A stretch of 64,000 nt of DNA from JAPOXR01 sp965116115 (GTDB lineage: Bacteria > Pseudomonadota > Alphaproteobacteria > Rhodobacterales > Rhodobacteraceae), in contig OZ220486.1 in the NCBI GenBank assembly GCA_965116115.1, positions 3,410,001 through 3,474,000 on the forward strand, read 5' to 3'. Under the pieces are notes generated by a model, which saw nothing but the letters and a program-made list of their open reading frames with translations, was not told where the DNA came from and did no database searches. Position 1 is the first letter of the stretch, and the number at the start of each line of letters is the position of its first letter. This document shows, in pieces, positions 7,653 to 16,380 of this stretch. The position numbers and the translations under genes are program-made.

Positions 7653-9337
7653 CGGCGCTGCCGTTTACGTGTGAAAAAACGCCCGCCGCCGGGAGCGGCG
7701 GCGTTGTAGCGACCAATCATCCGCTGGGCACGGCTGCGGGGTACGAGATCCTCGCCGGCGGCGGCAATGCCGTGGACGCCGCTGTGGGAGCGCTTCTGGC
7801 GCTGTGCGTGGTCGAACCGATGATGGTGGGCATCGCGGGCGGCGGTTTGGCGCATGTCAGGCTCGCGGATGGTTCCCACGCGGTGGTGGACGGAATGGCC
7901 CATGCTCCGGCGGGCACAACGCCCGATATTTATGAGCCGGTTTCGGACACTCCGCCGCGGCATATGGAGACCCGGCAGCGCCGATCCGAGTTCGGACCCT
8001 CGGCGGTCGCCGTTCCCGGCAACCTCGCCGCCTGGTGCGAGATGCACCGGCGGTGGGGCAGGCTTGCCTTCGCCGACGTGATCGATCCGGCAATCCGCCT
8101 CGCCGAGCGCGGTTTCCTTGTCACCAACTATCTGGAAGGCGCGATCCGCGAGGCTGCGGGGGATCTGGCCATGGATCTTTCGATATCCGATCTGCTGTTG
8201 CCGGACGGAGCGCCTTGTCCGGCAGGCAGCCGGCTGGTGCAGGCTGATTTCGGACAGTCCTTGCGGCTGATTGCTGCCGAGGGCGCCGCGGCGCTGCATG
8301 GCGGACCGCTGGGGGCCGCGCTGGCCCGCCGGATTGCGACGGGCGGCGCGGACGCGGGCTGGGTGACGGAATCCGATCTCGCCGGTTACGCCCCGCGCGA
8401 TCGTGCCGTCATTCGCGCCGGTTACAGAGGATACGAAGTCGTCGGTCCGCCGCCGCCCGCCTCGTCGGGCGTGCACATCGCGCAGATGCTGAACCTGATC
8501 GCGCCTTATGACGTCGCGGCGCTGGGTTTCGGCACGACGGATGGTCTGCATCTTGTTGCCGAGGCGTTGCGGATCGGCTTCGAGGAACGGCGCGCCGCCA
8601 GCGGCGATCCGGATTTCGTCGACATTCCGATCGAGCGTCTGACGTCGAAGGCCTTTGCCGCTGAAAGCCGCTCGCGGCTACGCGACACCGCTCGGCCCTC
8701 CGTCTCGGTCGGCGGTTACGAGAGCGCCGATACCACCCACGTGACGCTGGCCGATGCGGACGGCAATGCGGTCTCCGCCACCCACACGATAAACGGCATT
8801 TTCGGCGCCCGGTTCATGGTGCCGGAAACCGGTATCATTCCGAACAACTACATGATGAATTTCGATCCGCATCCGAATCGCGCTATGTCCGTTGCTCCCG
8901 GCAAGCGGGTGCCGACATCGATGGCGCCGATGATGATCCTTAGGGACGGGCGGTTGAGATGGGCGCTGGGGCTGCCGGGCGGGCTGCGGATTTTCCCCTC
9001 GGCGTTTCAGACGATCCTCAACCTGATAGATCACGGCATGACGCTGCAGCAAGCCATCGAGGCGCCTCGGATATTCACCGAAGGTTTCGAACTGGAAATC
9101 GAAAGACCCTTGGAAACGCAAGCCGCGGATCTGGCGGCGCGCGGGCACAAAGTCCGCGTTGTCCCGCATGTCGGCGGCGGCATGAATGCCATCGAATGCG
9201 ATAAGGACGGCGCCATGCGAGGCGCCGCCTGCTGGCGGGCGGATGGCACGGTGGCCGCGATGGGGGGCGGGCACGCTAGACCCGGGGTTCATTTCTGGCC
9301 CGGACAGGCGTTGACAGACGAGGAGATGACTCCGTGA
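7649..9337 (+). CDS. Gamma-glutamyltransferase-like Ntn hydrolase
   Basis: 562 residues, usual GGT length, without a signal peptide, so probably cytoplasmic. The family signatures are present: VGIAGGG near residue 70, the self-cleavage site and catalytic threonine in ADTTHVTLAD (Thr about 362), THTINGIFGA, PTSMAPMMIL and GLPGG. These proteins mature by cutting before the Thr to form two subunits. By eye, two residues that hold the gamma-glutamyl group in classical GGT differ: the Arg of the RETAP-type motif reads Met (DGMAHAP), and the Asp of MDDF reads Asn (MMNF). This resembles GGT homologues with other substrates, such as the oxamate amidohydrolase HpxW. It is the first intact gene of the operon; its stop overlaps the GTG start of the creatininase-family gene. 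Confidence 0.88.
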   Translation: MTALPFTCEKTPAAGSGGVVATNHPLGTAAGYEILAGGGNAVDAAVGALLALCVVEPMMVGIAGGGLAHVRLADGSHAVVDGMAHAPAGTTPDIYEPVSDTPPRHMETRQRRSEFGPSAVAVPGNLAAWCEMHRRWGRLAFADVIDPAIRLAERGFLVTNYLEGAIREAAGDLAMDLSISDLLLPDGAPCPAGSRLVQADFGQSLRLIAAEGAAALHGGPLGAALARRIATGGADAGWVTESDLAGYAPRDRAVIRAGYRGYEVVGPPPPASSGVHIAQMLNLIAPYDVAALGFGTTDGLHLVAEALRIGFEERRAASGDPDFVDIPIERLTSKAFAAESRSRLRDTARPSVSVGGYESADTTHVTLADADGNAVSATHTINGIFGARFMVPETGIIPNNYMMNFDPHPNRAMSVAPGKRVPTSMAPMMILRDGRLRWALGLPGGLRIFPSAFQTILNLIDHGMTLQQAIEAPRIFTEGFELEIERPLETQAADLAARGHKVRVVPHVGGGMNAIECDKDGAMRGAACWRADGTVAAMGGGHARPGVHFWPGQALTDEEMTP

Positions 9338-10191
9338 CGGACAAGCTGAAGATGCAGGAACTGACCTCGCGGGAGGCGCGCGATCACCTGACGGAAAACG
9401 CCGTGATCCTGCTGCCGATGGGATCGCTTGAGGATCAGGGCGTGCACGCCCCGATGGGAGACTACCTCGGCGCCGAAGCCGTCGCGCTCGACATGGCGCG
9501 CGCGGCAAGAGAACAGGGCGTGACGACCTTCGTCGCTCCGGTGGTCCCGTTCGGCGGCAAGGACTGTTTCGATTCGAGCCATGGCGGCATATCGCTCCGC
9601 CTGTCGACACTGACAGCGCTTCTCGACGACATGATCGACGGTCTTACGCGGCACGGGCTGCGCAAAATCATGATCATCAACGGCCACGGCGGGAATGTTC
9701 CGGCAATCACCGAGGTGACGGCGCGCTGGCGCAGGACGGAGGGGATTTTCATTCTCTCGATGTACCTTTGGCAGATCGCCTATGAACTCCTGAAGGATAT
9801 CCTCGGACCGGAGGGGGCATTGAAATCCTCCGGCCATGGCGGCGATCCGCTGACCTCTGTCGGCCTGCACCATTACCCGGCAATCATGCGTCCGGATCTG
9901 ATGCGGCCGGCGGCAACCAGCGGCAAGGTCAAGGGGATGGAAATCGGCGGATTCGGCACGATCCGCTACGAAGGCGCGCAGATTCAAGCTCCGGTGACGG
10001 CGGCCGAAACCGCGCCGGACGGGATCTGGATGGGCGATCCGCAGTTCAGTTCCGCCGAAACCGGGCGGATTCTCACCGAGCGCCTCTGCGCGATCGGCGC
10101 CGGGCTGATCCGCGATCACATCGCGACCGAATTATCCGGACCGGACCAGGGCGAGGCGCAGTCGACGGCAAGCGGAACGTTATCGAGTTAA
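9334..10191 (+). CDS. Creatininase-family amidohydrolase-like protein
   Basis: 285 residues from a GTG overlapping the preceding stop (GTGA). The fold signatures are PMGSLEDQGVHAPMGD near residue 29 and MIINGHGGN near residue 108. Creatininase-family enzymes are metal-dependent amidohydrolases or formylases acting on cyclic or amide nitrogen compounds. Two sites differ from the common pattern when aligned by eye: the E.H motif (EQHG) reads EDQG, losing a metal-binding His, and the later HAGE.ETS motif reads HGGDPLTS. It may therefore bind metal differently or be a divergent subfamily. The next gene, hyuA-like, follows after 12 bases. Confidence 0.85.
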   Translation: MTDKLKMQELTSREARDHLTENAVILLPMGSLEDQGVHAPMGDYLGAEAVALDMARAAREQGVTTFVAPVVPFGGKDCFDSSHGGISLRLSTLTALLDDMIDGLTRHGLRKIMIINGHGGNVPAITEVTARWRRTEGIFILSMYLWQIAYELLKDILGPEGALKSSGHGGDPLTSVGLHHYPAIMRPDLMRPAATSGKVKGMEIGGFGTIRYEGAQIQAPVTAAETAPDGIWMGDPQFSSAETGRILTERLCAIGAGLIRDHIATELSGPDQGEAQSTASGTLSS

Positions 10192-10203
10192 GGGCGCTTC
10201 ACG

Positions 10204-12231
10204 ATGGATAACTGGCGCATCGGAGTGGATTCAGGCGGCACCTTCACCGATGTCTGCCTTTTCCGCGACGGCGATGCGGTTTCGCAGGTCTGGAAGGTGC
10301 CCAGCACACCGGATGATCCGTCGCGGGCCATCGCCGGCGCGATCGCCGCCGCCTTGTCGGCGCATGGCGGCGATCCGGATGGGGTCAGTTATCTGGGCCA
10401 CGGCACGACCGTGGCAACCAATGCCCTCATCCAGGGGCGCGGCGCGGAAACCGGGCTGATCACCAGCGCCGGGTTTCGGGACCTTCTGGAAATCGGGCGG
10501 CAGATGCGTCCGTCGCTGTACGATCTGCAATGCGACAAGCCTGAACCGGTCGTGGCCCGCCGGCTTCGGTTCGAGGTCGCCGAACGCCTCCGCCATGACG
10601 GGACGGTCGAGACGCCGCTGGACGAGGATGCGGTGCGCCGGGCCGCGCGGGCCATTCGCGACGAAGGCGTGAACGCGGTCGCCATCGCATTTCTCTACGC
10701 CTTCGTCGATCCGGCCCATGAGCTTCGGGCAAGAGCGATCGTGGAAGCCTGGATGCCGGACGCGTTCATTACCTGCAGTCACGAAGTGGCGCCCGAGTTC
10801 CGGGAATATGAGCGGTTTTCCACCACCGCGGTCAACGCGAGTCTCGGCCCGGTCATGGAGACCTATGTCCGGCGTCTGGAGGCCCGCGTCGCCGGACTCG
10901 GCATTCCGGCGGCGCCGCACATAACGCAGTCGAACGGAGGCGTGATTTCCTGCTCAAAGGCTGCGGCCGAGCCGGTGCGAACCGTGCTTTCCGGCCCGTC
11001 GACCGGTGTCGTTGGCGCGGTCGCGCTCGGCCGGCTCGCCGGGGAGCCCGACATTATAACCTTCGACATGGGCGGGACCTCCACGGACGTTGCGCTGGTG
11101 CGCGAAGGTCAGGCGGCGCGTACGGGACAGAACATGGTCCATGGGCACCCCCTGAAAACGCCCATGCTCGACATCAACTCCGTCGGGGCCGGCGGTGGCT
11201 CGATCGCCCGTGTCGACGCGGGCGGGCTGCTGAAAGTCGGGCCGGAAAGCGCCGGCGCCGATCCCGGGCCGGCCTGTTACGGCCGCGGCGGCGCGGAAGC
11301 CACGGTCACGGATGCCAATGTGGCGCTTGGCGTTCTGCATCCCGCCCATCTGCTCGGCGGCCGCATGCCGGTCCGCAAGACCCTGGCGGAAATGTCGGTG
11401 GACCGATTGGCCGCCCGAATCGGCCTTTCGCGCGAGGCGGCGGCGGAAGGGGTCATCTCGATCGTGGTGGCCAATATGGCGAAGGCGATCCGTGTGATAT
11501 CGGTTCAGCGCGGCCACGACCCCAGAAACTTCGCGCTGATGGCCTTCGGCGGCGCCGGACCGATCCATGCGTCGCGTCTGGCCCGCGAGTTGGAATGCCC
11601 GCGGATCATCGTGCCGCCTCACCCGGGAATCCTCTGCGCGACCGGGCTGCTGATGACAGACATGGTAACGGACTACGCCCGCACCCGCCTGACGCATCTT
11701 GACGGCGACCAGCCGGTGATAGCCGAGGAGTTCGCGGCCCTGGAAGCAGCCGCAGCGGCCTGGTTCAATGCGGAAGGGATACCGCTCGGTGCGCGGGCGA
11801 CCAAGCGCAGCATCGATATGCGGTATGCCGGCCAGAACCATGAACTGTCGGTCCCTGCGGACAACACGTCCGCTTTGCGTTCGGTTTTCGAAGCCGAGCA
11901 CGAAAGGATGTACGGCTACATTTCGCAGGAGGAGCCGATCCAGCTCGTCACGTTCAGGATCCAGGCAACCGGCCTTGTGCCGAAGTCGAAGTTCCGCGAA
12001 GCGGCCGTCGCCGGGCGAGCGCCGGAGCCTGCGGGTTCGCGACAAGTCTGGTGGTCCGAAACCGGCGGCTGGACGCGTGCGAAACTCTATGACCGGGCGA
12101 TGCTCGGCGCCGGCCAACGCATCGCGGGTCCGGCAATCATTGAGCAGATGGACAGCACGACGCTGATTCTTGCCGGTCAGTCCGCGACCGTAGACCCCTT
12201 CGCCAACATCGTAATTGAGGAGGCGCCGTGA
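10204..12231 (+). CDS. hyuA: Hydantoinase/oxoprolinase subunit A (HyuA family)
   Basis: 675 residues, the usual size of a separate A subunit. The ATPase-fold phosphate motifs are seen at the start (GVDSGGTFTDVCLF, residues 7-20) and in the middle (TFDMGGTSTDVAL near 287), with the GAGGGSIARVD motif near 331 and GGAGPIHA near 450. Together with subunit B this family hydrolyses 5-oxoproline, N-methylhydantoin or related five-membered lactams using ATP. It is coupled to hyuB by a GTGA overlap. Substrate cannot be chosen between oxoproline and hydantoin types from the sequence alone. Confidence 0.93.
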   Translation: MDNWRIGVDSGGTFTDVCLFRDGDAVSQVWKVPSTPDDPSRAIAGAIAAALSAHGGDPDGVSYLGHGTTVATNALIQGRGAETGLITSAGFRDLLEIGRQMRPSLYDLQCDKPEPVVARRLRFEVAERLRHDGTVETPLDEDAVRRAARAIRDEGVNAVAIAFLYAFVDPAHELRARAIVEAWMPDAFITCSHEVAPEFREYERFSTTAVNASLGPVMETYVRRLEARVAGLGIPAAPHITQSNGGVISCSKAAAEPVRTVLSGPSTGVVGAVALGRLAGEPDIITFDMGGTSTDVALVREGQAARTGQNMVHGHPLKTPMLDINSVGAGGGSIARVDAGGLLKVGPESAGADPGPACYGRGGAEATVTDANVALGVLHPAHLLGGRMPVRKTLAEMSVDRLAARIGLSREAAAEGVISIVVANMAKAIRVISVQRGHDPRNFALMAFGGAGPIHASRLARELECPRIIVPPHPGILCATGLLMTDMVTDYARTRLTHLDGDQPVIAEEFAALEAAAAAWFNAEGIPLGARATKRSIDMRYAGQNHELSVPADNTSALRSVFEAEHERMYGYISQEEPIQLVTFRIQATGLVPKSKFREAAVAGRAPEPAGSRQVWWSETGGWTRAKLYDRAMLGAGQRIAGPAIIEQMDSTTLILAGQSATVDPFANIVIEEAP

Positions 12232-13886
12232 AGACGCAGCCGAAAACCGGCGTCGATCCGATAACCGTCGAGCTGATCGGTAATGCGCTGAACTGCATCG
12301 TCGAGGAGATGGGGGAAACCCTGATCCGCGCCGCCTACTCGACCAATATCAAGGAGCGGCGCGACTGCTCGACCGCTCTGTTTGATGCGCAGGGGAAAAC
12401 ACTGGTCCAAGCGGAACACATACCGATCCATCTGGGATCCTTCATCGGAGTGATCGAGGCCATCACCGACCGGTTCGGTCCCGAAGAGGTCCGGGAGGGC
12501 GACGTTTTCATCGGCAACGACGCCTACACCGGCGGCGGAACGCATCTGCCCGACATCGTGCTGGCGGCGCCGATCTTCGTCGACCGCCGGCTGATGGCTT
12601 GGGCGGTCAACCTCGCCCATCACGCCGATTTCGTTGACCGAGCGCATGAACATGTCTTCCAAGAGGGGATCCGCATACCGCCGGTACGGCTCTACCGGCA
12701 AGGTGAGCTGCAGGAAGAGCTTCTGGATCTGATTTTGCTCAACTGCCAGGTCCCGCGTGAGCGGCGTAATGACCTGCGCGCGCAGATGGCGGCCAACCGG
12801 GTGGGAATCAGGCGTTTCCATATTCTCTGCGAAAAGTACGGCGCCGCGGTCGTGGCGGCGGCTTCGGAAGCGCTGATGGACTACGCCGAGCGCCGCATGC
12901 GGGCCGGCATCGCTGAGATCCCGGACGGAGTCTACCATTTCGAGGACCGGTTCGACTGCCACGAGTTCGCCGGCGAAAAGGCGCTGCGCGTTACCGTGGA
13001 AGTCAGCGGCGCGGAGATGTCTCTCGACTTTTCCGACAACCCGGCGCAGGTGCGCGCGGGCATCAATCTGGTTCGCACGGGGCTGCTCGCCACCGTCTAC
13101 TACGCGGTCAAAACGGTCATTGATCCGGACGTGCCCCCCAATGCGGGTCTGCACCGGCCGATCACCGTGACCAGCGTTCCGGGCACACTCCTGCACGCTT
13201 CCGAGCCGGCAGCCGTCGACGGGCGAATGCAGGTCTCGGCGCGGGTCGTGGACCTCGTGCACGGCGCGCTGGCGCAGGCTGTCCCCGAGCGGGTCATAGC
13301 GGCCTGCAACGGCGCCTGCGTCGGCGCGGTGTTCTCGGGACGGGACCCGCGCACTCAGGCGCCCTACGTCTATCTCGAAACCATCGGCGGCGGTTTTGGC
13401 GCGCGGGCGACGAAGGACGGGATCGATGGCGTGCATGTGCATACCACAAACACCTCGAACCTGCCGGTGGAAGCGCTGGAGCCCGAATATCCGCTCATTG
13501 TGGAACGCTATGAACTGGTCGACGACTCCGGCGGCGTCGGGCAATGGCGCGGCGGCATGGGGCTGAGGCGCGCCGTTCGAATTGAGCATGACGCCTGCGC
13601 GGTCGAGGTTCACTACGCCCGCGCTCTTTCGTCGCCCTGGGGTCTTAAGGGCGGCGGCGAAGGCGCGCGGTTCCGCGCAGCCACGACGGATGGAACCCTC
13701 GGCGAAGGCGGACGCGGCCTGATGGACGCGGGCGCAACGGTTGAATTGATTACTCCGGGGGCCGGCGGCTACGGGCCGCCGGAAAAAAGAGACCCGGCGC
13801 GGGTGCGCCAGGATCTCGATGACGGGCGGATCAGCAATGAAACCGCCCGTGAACACTATGGAAAACAACTGGGAGCTCAGTCATGA
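12228..13886 (+). CDS. hyuB: Hydantoinase/oxoprolinase subunit B (HyuB family)
   Basis: 552 residues from a GTG overlapping the hyuA stop. Typical HyuB features are the start DPITVELIGNALNCIVEEMG, ERRDCSTALFDAQG near residue 44, the stretch FIGNDAYTGGGTHLPD near 94 and the closing TPGAGGYGPPEKRDPARV region. It forms the complex with HyuA that opens lactam or imide rings with ATP. The stop overlaps the start of the ABC substrate-binding protein (ATGA), tying ring opening to uptake in one operon. Confidence 0.93.
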   Translation: MKTQPKTGVDPITVELIGNALNCIVEEMGETLIRAAYSTNIKERRDCSTALFDAQGKTLVQAEHIPIHLGSFIGVIEAITDRFGPEEVREGDVFIGNDAYTGGGTHLPDIVLAAPIFVDRRLMAWAVNLAHHADFVDRAHEHVFQEGIRIPPVRLYRQGELQEELLDLILLNCQVPRERRNDLRAQMAANRVGIRRFHILCEKYGAAVVAAASEALMDYAERRMRAGIAEIPDGVYHFEDRFDCHEFAGEKALRVTVEVSGAEMSLDFSDNPAQVRAGINLVRTGLLATVYYAVKTVIDPDVPPNAGLHRPITVTSVPGTLLHASEPAAVDGRMQVSARVVDLVHGALAQAVPERVIAACNGACVGAVFSGRDPRTQAPYVYLETIGGGFGARATKDGIDGVHVHTTNTSNLPVEALEPEYPLIVERYELVDDSGGVGQWRGGMGLRRAVRIEHDACAVEVHYARALSSPWGLKGGGEGARFRAATTDGTLGEGGRGLMDAGATVELITPGAGGYGPPEKRDPARVRQDLDDGRISNETAREHYGKQLGAQS

Positions 13887-15427
13887 AACTGACACGTAGA
13901 AATATCCTTAAAACAGGTACCTCGGCCGGGGCGGCTCTGCTGGCCGGACCGACGCTGATCGGACGGGCCGGCGCCGCTCAGCCGGGCACGCTGGTCTTCG
14001 GTCTCTCATCCTATCCTCCGACGCTCGAGCCGTGGAAAAACGCTGGCACGGCGGCGGCGACCGTCAAACTTCAGGTTCACCGGGGTCTTCTAGGCTATGA
14101 CGCCAAGGGCGATCTGCGACCGGAAATCGCTGAAAACTGGGAAGCAGAGGATTCTCAGACTTACCGCTTCGACCTGCGCAGGAACGCCAAGTTCCATGAC
14201 GGCACGCCTGTGACCTCGGCGGATGTGAAAGCCAGTTATGATGCCATGAGGGCCGAGGATTCGACCGCCTATCTGCGGGTCGCCCTCGGCATCATCGACA
14301 GCATCGAAACACCGGGGCCCCATACGGTCCGGATCAGACTTTCCGAGCCGTCGGCCTCGTTCATCTACCTCGCCGCGAGCTTTTTCGGCTTCGTCGTGTC
14401 CGCCGCCTCGCTGGAGACCGATCCGGCGAACCCCATAGGCTGCGGACCCTACACGATCACCAACAACGAACGCGGAACACGGATCGATCTCAAGGCGTTT
14501 CCGGATTTCTACAAAGAAGGACTGCCGAAGACCGAAAACCTGTCCTTCGTCGCCTACAAGGACGAGAACCTGCGGGTTGCGGCGCTTGAGGCCGGGGACG
14601 TGGACATCATCGAATATGTCCCGTGGCAGGCAATGGACCAGGTGGAGGCCAACCCGAAGCTTGATCTGGACACCACGGACGGTCCGTTCATGTATCTGCT
14701 GTTCAACGTCACGGAGGGACCGCTGGCAAATGCCAAAGTTCGCGATGCCGTCGGTTACGCGATCAAGCGTGAGGATGTGATGGCGGCGGCGTTTTTCGGG
14801 CGCGGGCGGGCCTTGAACGGCATGCCGGTGCCGGAGAGTTCCTACTACTTCAATCCGGAGCACGCGGAACACTGGTCCTACAACCCGGACAGAGCCAAGG
14901 AACTGTTGACCGAGGCCGGCTTCGGCGGCGGATTCAAGTGCACCATGCTGTCCACCGCGCAATACGGCATGCACCAGGACACCGCGGCCGTGTGCCAGCA
15001 GTACCTGCAGCAGGTCGGAATTGATGTCGAACTCAACCTGCCGGATTGGGCGACCCGCGTCGATCTGGGCAACCAAGGCCGGTACGACATCGCGGTCATG
15101 GGAACGGCCGGGCAATACAATGACCCCGACGCGCTCTCGAACTTCGTCGACGGCCGGCGCGGCGCCTCCTTCGTCCGATCCCATGGATTCAACGATCCCG
15201 AGCTTAACGCGCTGATGGATCAAGGCCGGTCCGAGATCAGTCAGGCCAAACGCAAGACGATCTATGACAAATGGCAGGTCCGCGCCCTTGAAACAGTGCC
15301 GATGGTCGGCATCAACTGGCGAAGCCAAGGCTATGCCACGCAAGACTCGGTTCACGGATTTGCCAACATTCCCGGCTTCCTGACCTTCTATTCGGGCAGC
15401 ATGATCGAAGAGGCCGAGATCCGCTGA
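13883..15427 (+). CDS. ABC transporter substrate-binding protein, family 5 (peptide/opine/nickel type)
   Basis: 514 residues. The N-terminus MKLTRRNILKTGTSAGAALL is a twin-arginine-like signal peptide (RR at 5-6), unusual but known for this family, ending near GAA. The body is a classic family-5 solute-binding protein: NWEAEDSQTYRFDLRRNAKF followed by HDGTPVTSADVKASYDAM, and WSYNPDRAKELLTEAGF near residue 330. It binds a peptide-like or small N-containing ligand in the periplasm and serves the permeases and ATPases encoded next. Overlaps hyuB by 4 bases and the following permease gene by 1 base (TGATG). Confidence 0.92.
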   Translation: MKLTRRNILKTGTSAGAALLAGPTLIGRAGAAQPGTLVFGLSSYPPTLEPWKNAGTAAATVKLQVHRGLLGYDAKGDLRPEIAENWEAEDSQTYRFDLRRNAKFHDGTPVTSADVKASYDAMRAEDSTAYLRVALGIIDSIETPGPHTVRIRLSEPSASFIYLAASFFGFVVSAASLETDPANPIGCGPYTITNNERGTRIDLKAFPDFYKEGLPKTENLSFVAYKDENLRVAALEAGDVDIIEYVPWQAMDQVEANPKLDLDTTDGPFMYLLFNVTEGPLANAKVRDAVGYAIKREDVMAAAFFGRGRALNGMPVPESSYYFNPEHAEHWSYNPDRAKELLTEAGFGGGFKCTMLSTAQYGMHQDTAAVCQQYLQQVGIDVELNLPDWATRVDLGNQGRYDIAVMGTAGQYNDPDALSNFVDGRRGASFVRSHGFNDPELNALMDQGRSEISQAKRKTIYDKWQVRALETVPMVGINWRSQGYATQDSVHGFANIPGFLTFYSGSMIEEAEIR

Positions 15428-16380
15428 TGCTCAACTATGCGCTTCGGCGTATTCTAGTCGCCATCATCCTTGTCTGGGTGGTGGCGACGATCGTCTTCTC
15501 GCTTTTGCATTTGATTCCGGGTGATCCGGCGGCGCTTTTGTCGTCTTCGGGCGGGGTTCTGCCGCCGCCGGAAACCATTGAGGCGTTGCGCGAACAGATG
15601 GGCCTGAATCGGCCGATCTGGCATCAGTACACCAGCTATCTTCTGGGTATTCTGCGCGGCGACCTCGGCGTTTCGTTTCAGGACGGTTATCCGATTGCCA
15701 GCGAAATCGCCGCCCGTCTGCCGCGGACGCTGGAATTAATCGCCGCCGCCACATTGCTGGCAGTCGCGGTCGGCCTGCCGCTCGGCACGCTGGCGGCCCG
15801 GCGGCAGGGCTCGGTTTTTGAACGCGTCGTCTCCGCGGTCGCCTCGATCAACCTGTCGATGCCGGTTTTCGTCATCGGGACGCTGCTGATCCTGGTTTTC
15901 GCACAGAAACTGCGCTGGGCGCCGGCTGGCGGGTATGAGCCCGCCTTTGAGAATCCCTGGCAGCATCTGATTCATCTGTCCATGCCCGCCTTCACGATAG
16001 CAGTCGGGTTGTCAGCGGTCGTCTACCGCATGACCCGCGCCTCGGTTCTGGAAACTCTGCAGCGCGATTGGGTCCGCACCGCGCACGCCAAGGGATTGTC
16101 CGAACGGCGCGTGCTGCGCCGACACGTGGTGCGCAATTCGCTTGGACCGGTGCTGACGGTGGTGGGATTGAATGTCGGCACGCTGCTGGGCTCGACCGTG
16201 CTGATCGAATATGTGTTCAATTGGCCCGGCCTGTCGGGCTTTCTGGTCAGTGCGGTTGAGCAGCGCGACTATCCCGCCGTCCAGGGCATCGTCCTGGTGA
16301 CCTCTTTCCTGTTCATTCTGGTCAATCTGGCGGTCGACCTTCTCTACGCCGTGCTTGATCCGCGGGTAGGTCACCGATGA
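15427..16380 (+). CDS. ABC transporter permease, DppB/OppB type
   Basis: 317 residues with about six membrane segments. The first one (LVAIILVWVVATIVFSLLHL) and the OppB-type motif LIPGDPAA follow at once, and the EAA loop is seen as DWVRTAHAKGLSERRVLRRH near residue 214. This is one of the two membrane subunits of the importer. It shares one base with the upstream gene and four (ATGA) with the downstream fusion gene. Confidence 0.94.
   Translation: MLNYALRRILVAIILVWVVATIVFSLLHLIPGDPAALLSSSGGVLPPPETIEALREQMGLNRPIWHQYTSYLLGILRGDLGVSFQDGYPIASEIAARLPRTLELIAAATLLAVAVGLPLGTLAARRQGSVFERVVSAVASINLSMPVFVIGTLLILVFAQKLRWAPAGGYEPAFENPWQHLIHLSMPAFTIAVGLSAVVYRMTRASVLETLQRDWVRTAHAKGLSERRVLRRHVVRNSLGPVLTVVGLNVGTLLGSTVLIEYVFNWPGLSGFLVSAVEQRDYPAVQGIVLVTSFLFILVNLAVDLLYAVLDPRVGHR

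Noticed and set aside
7382..8551. 389-codon minus-strand frame opposite the GGT-like gene
   Set aside because: Complement of a well-supported gene in GC-rich DNA, with Arg/His-rich composition.
12177..13868. 563-codon minus-strand frame opposite hyuB
   Set aside because: Mirror frame of hyuB; no recognisable protein.
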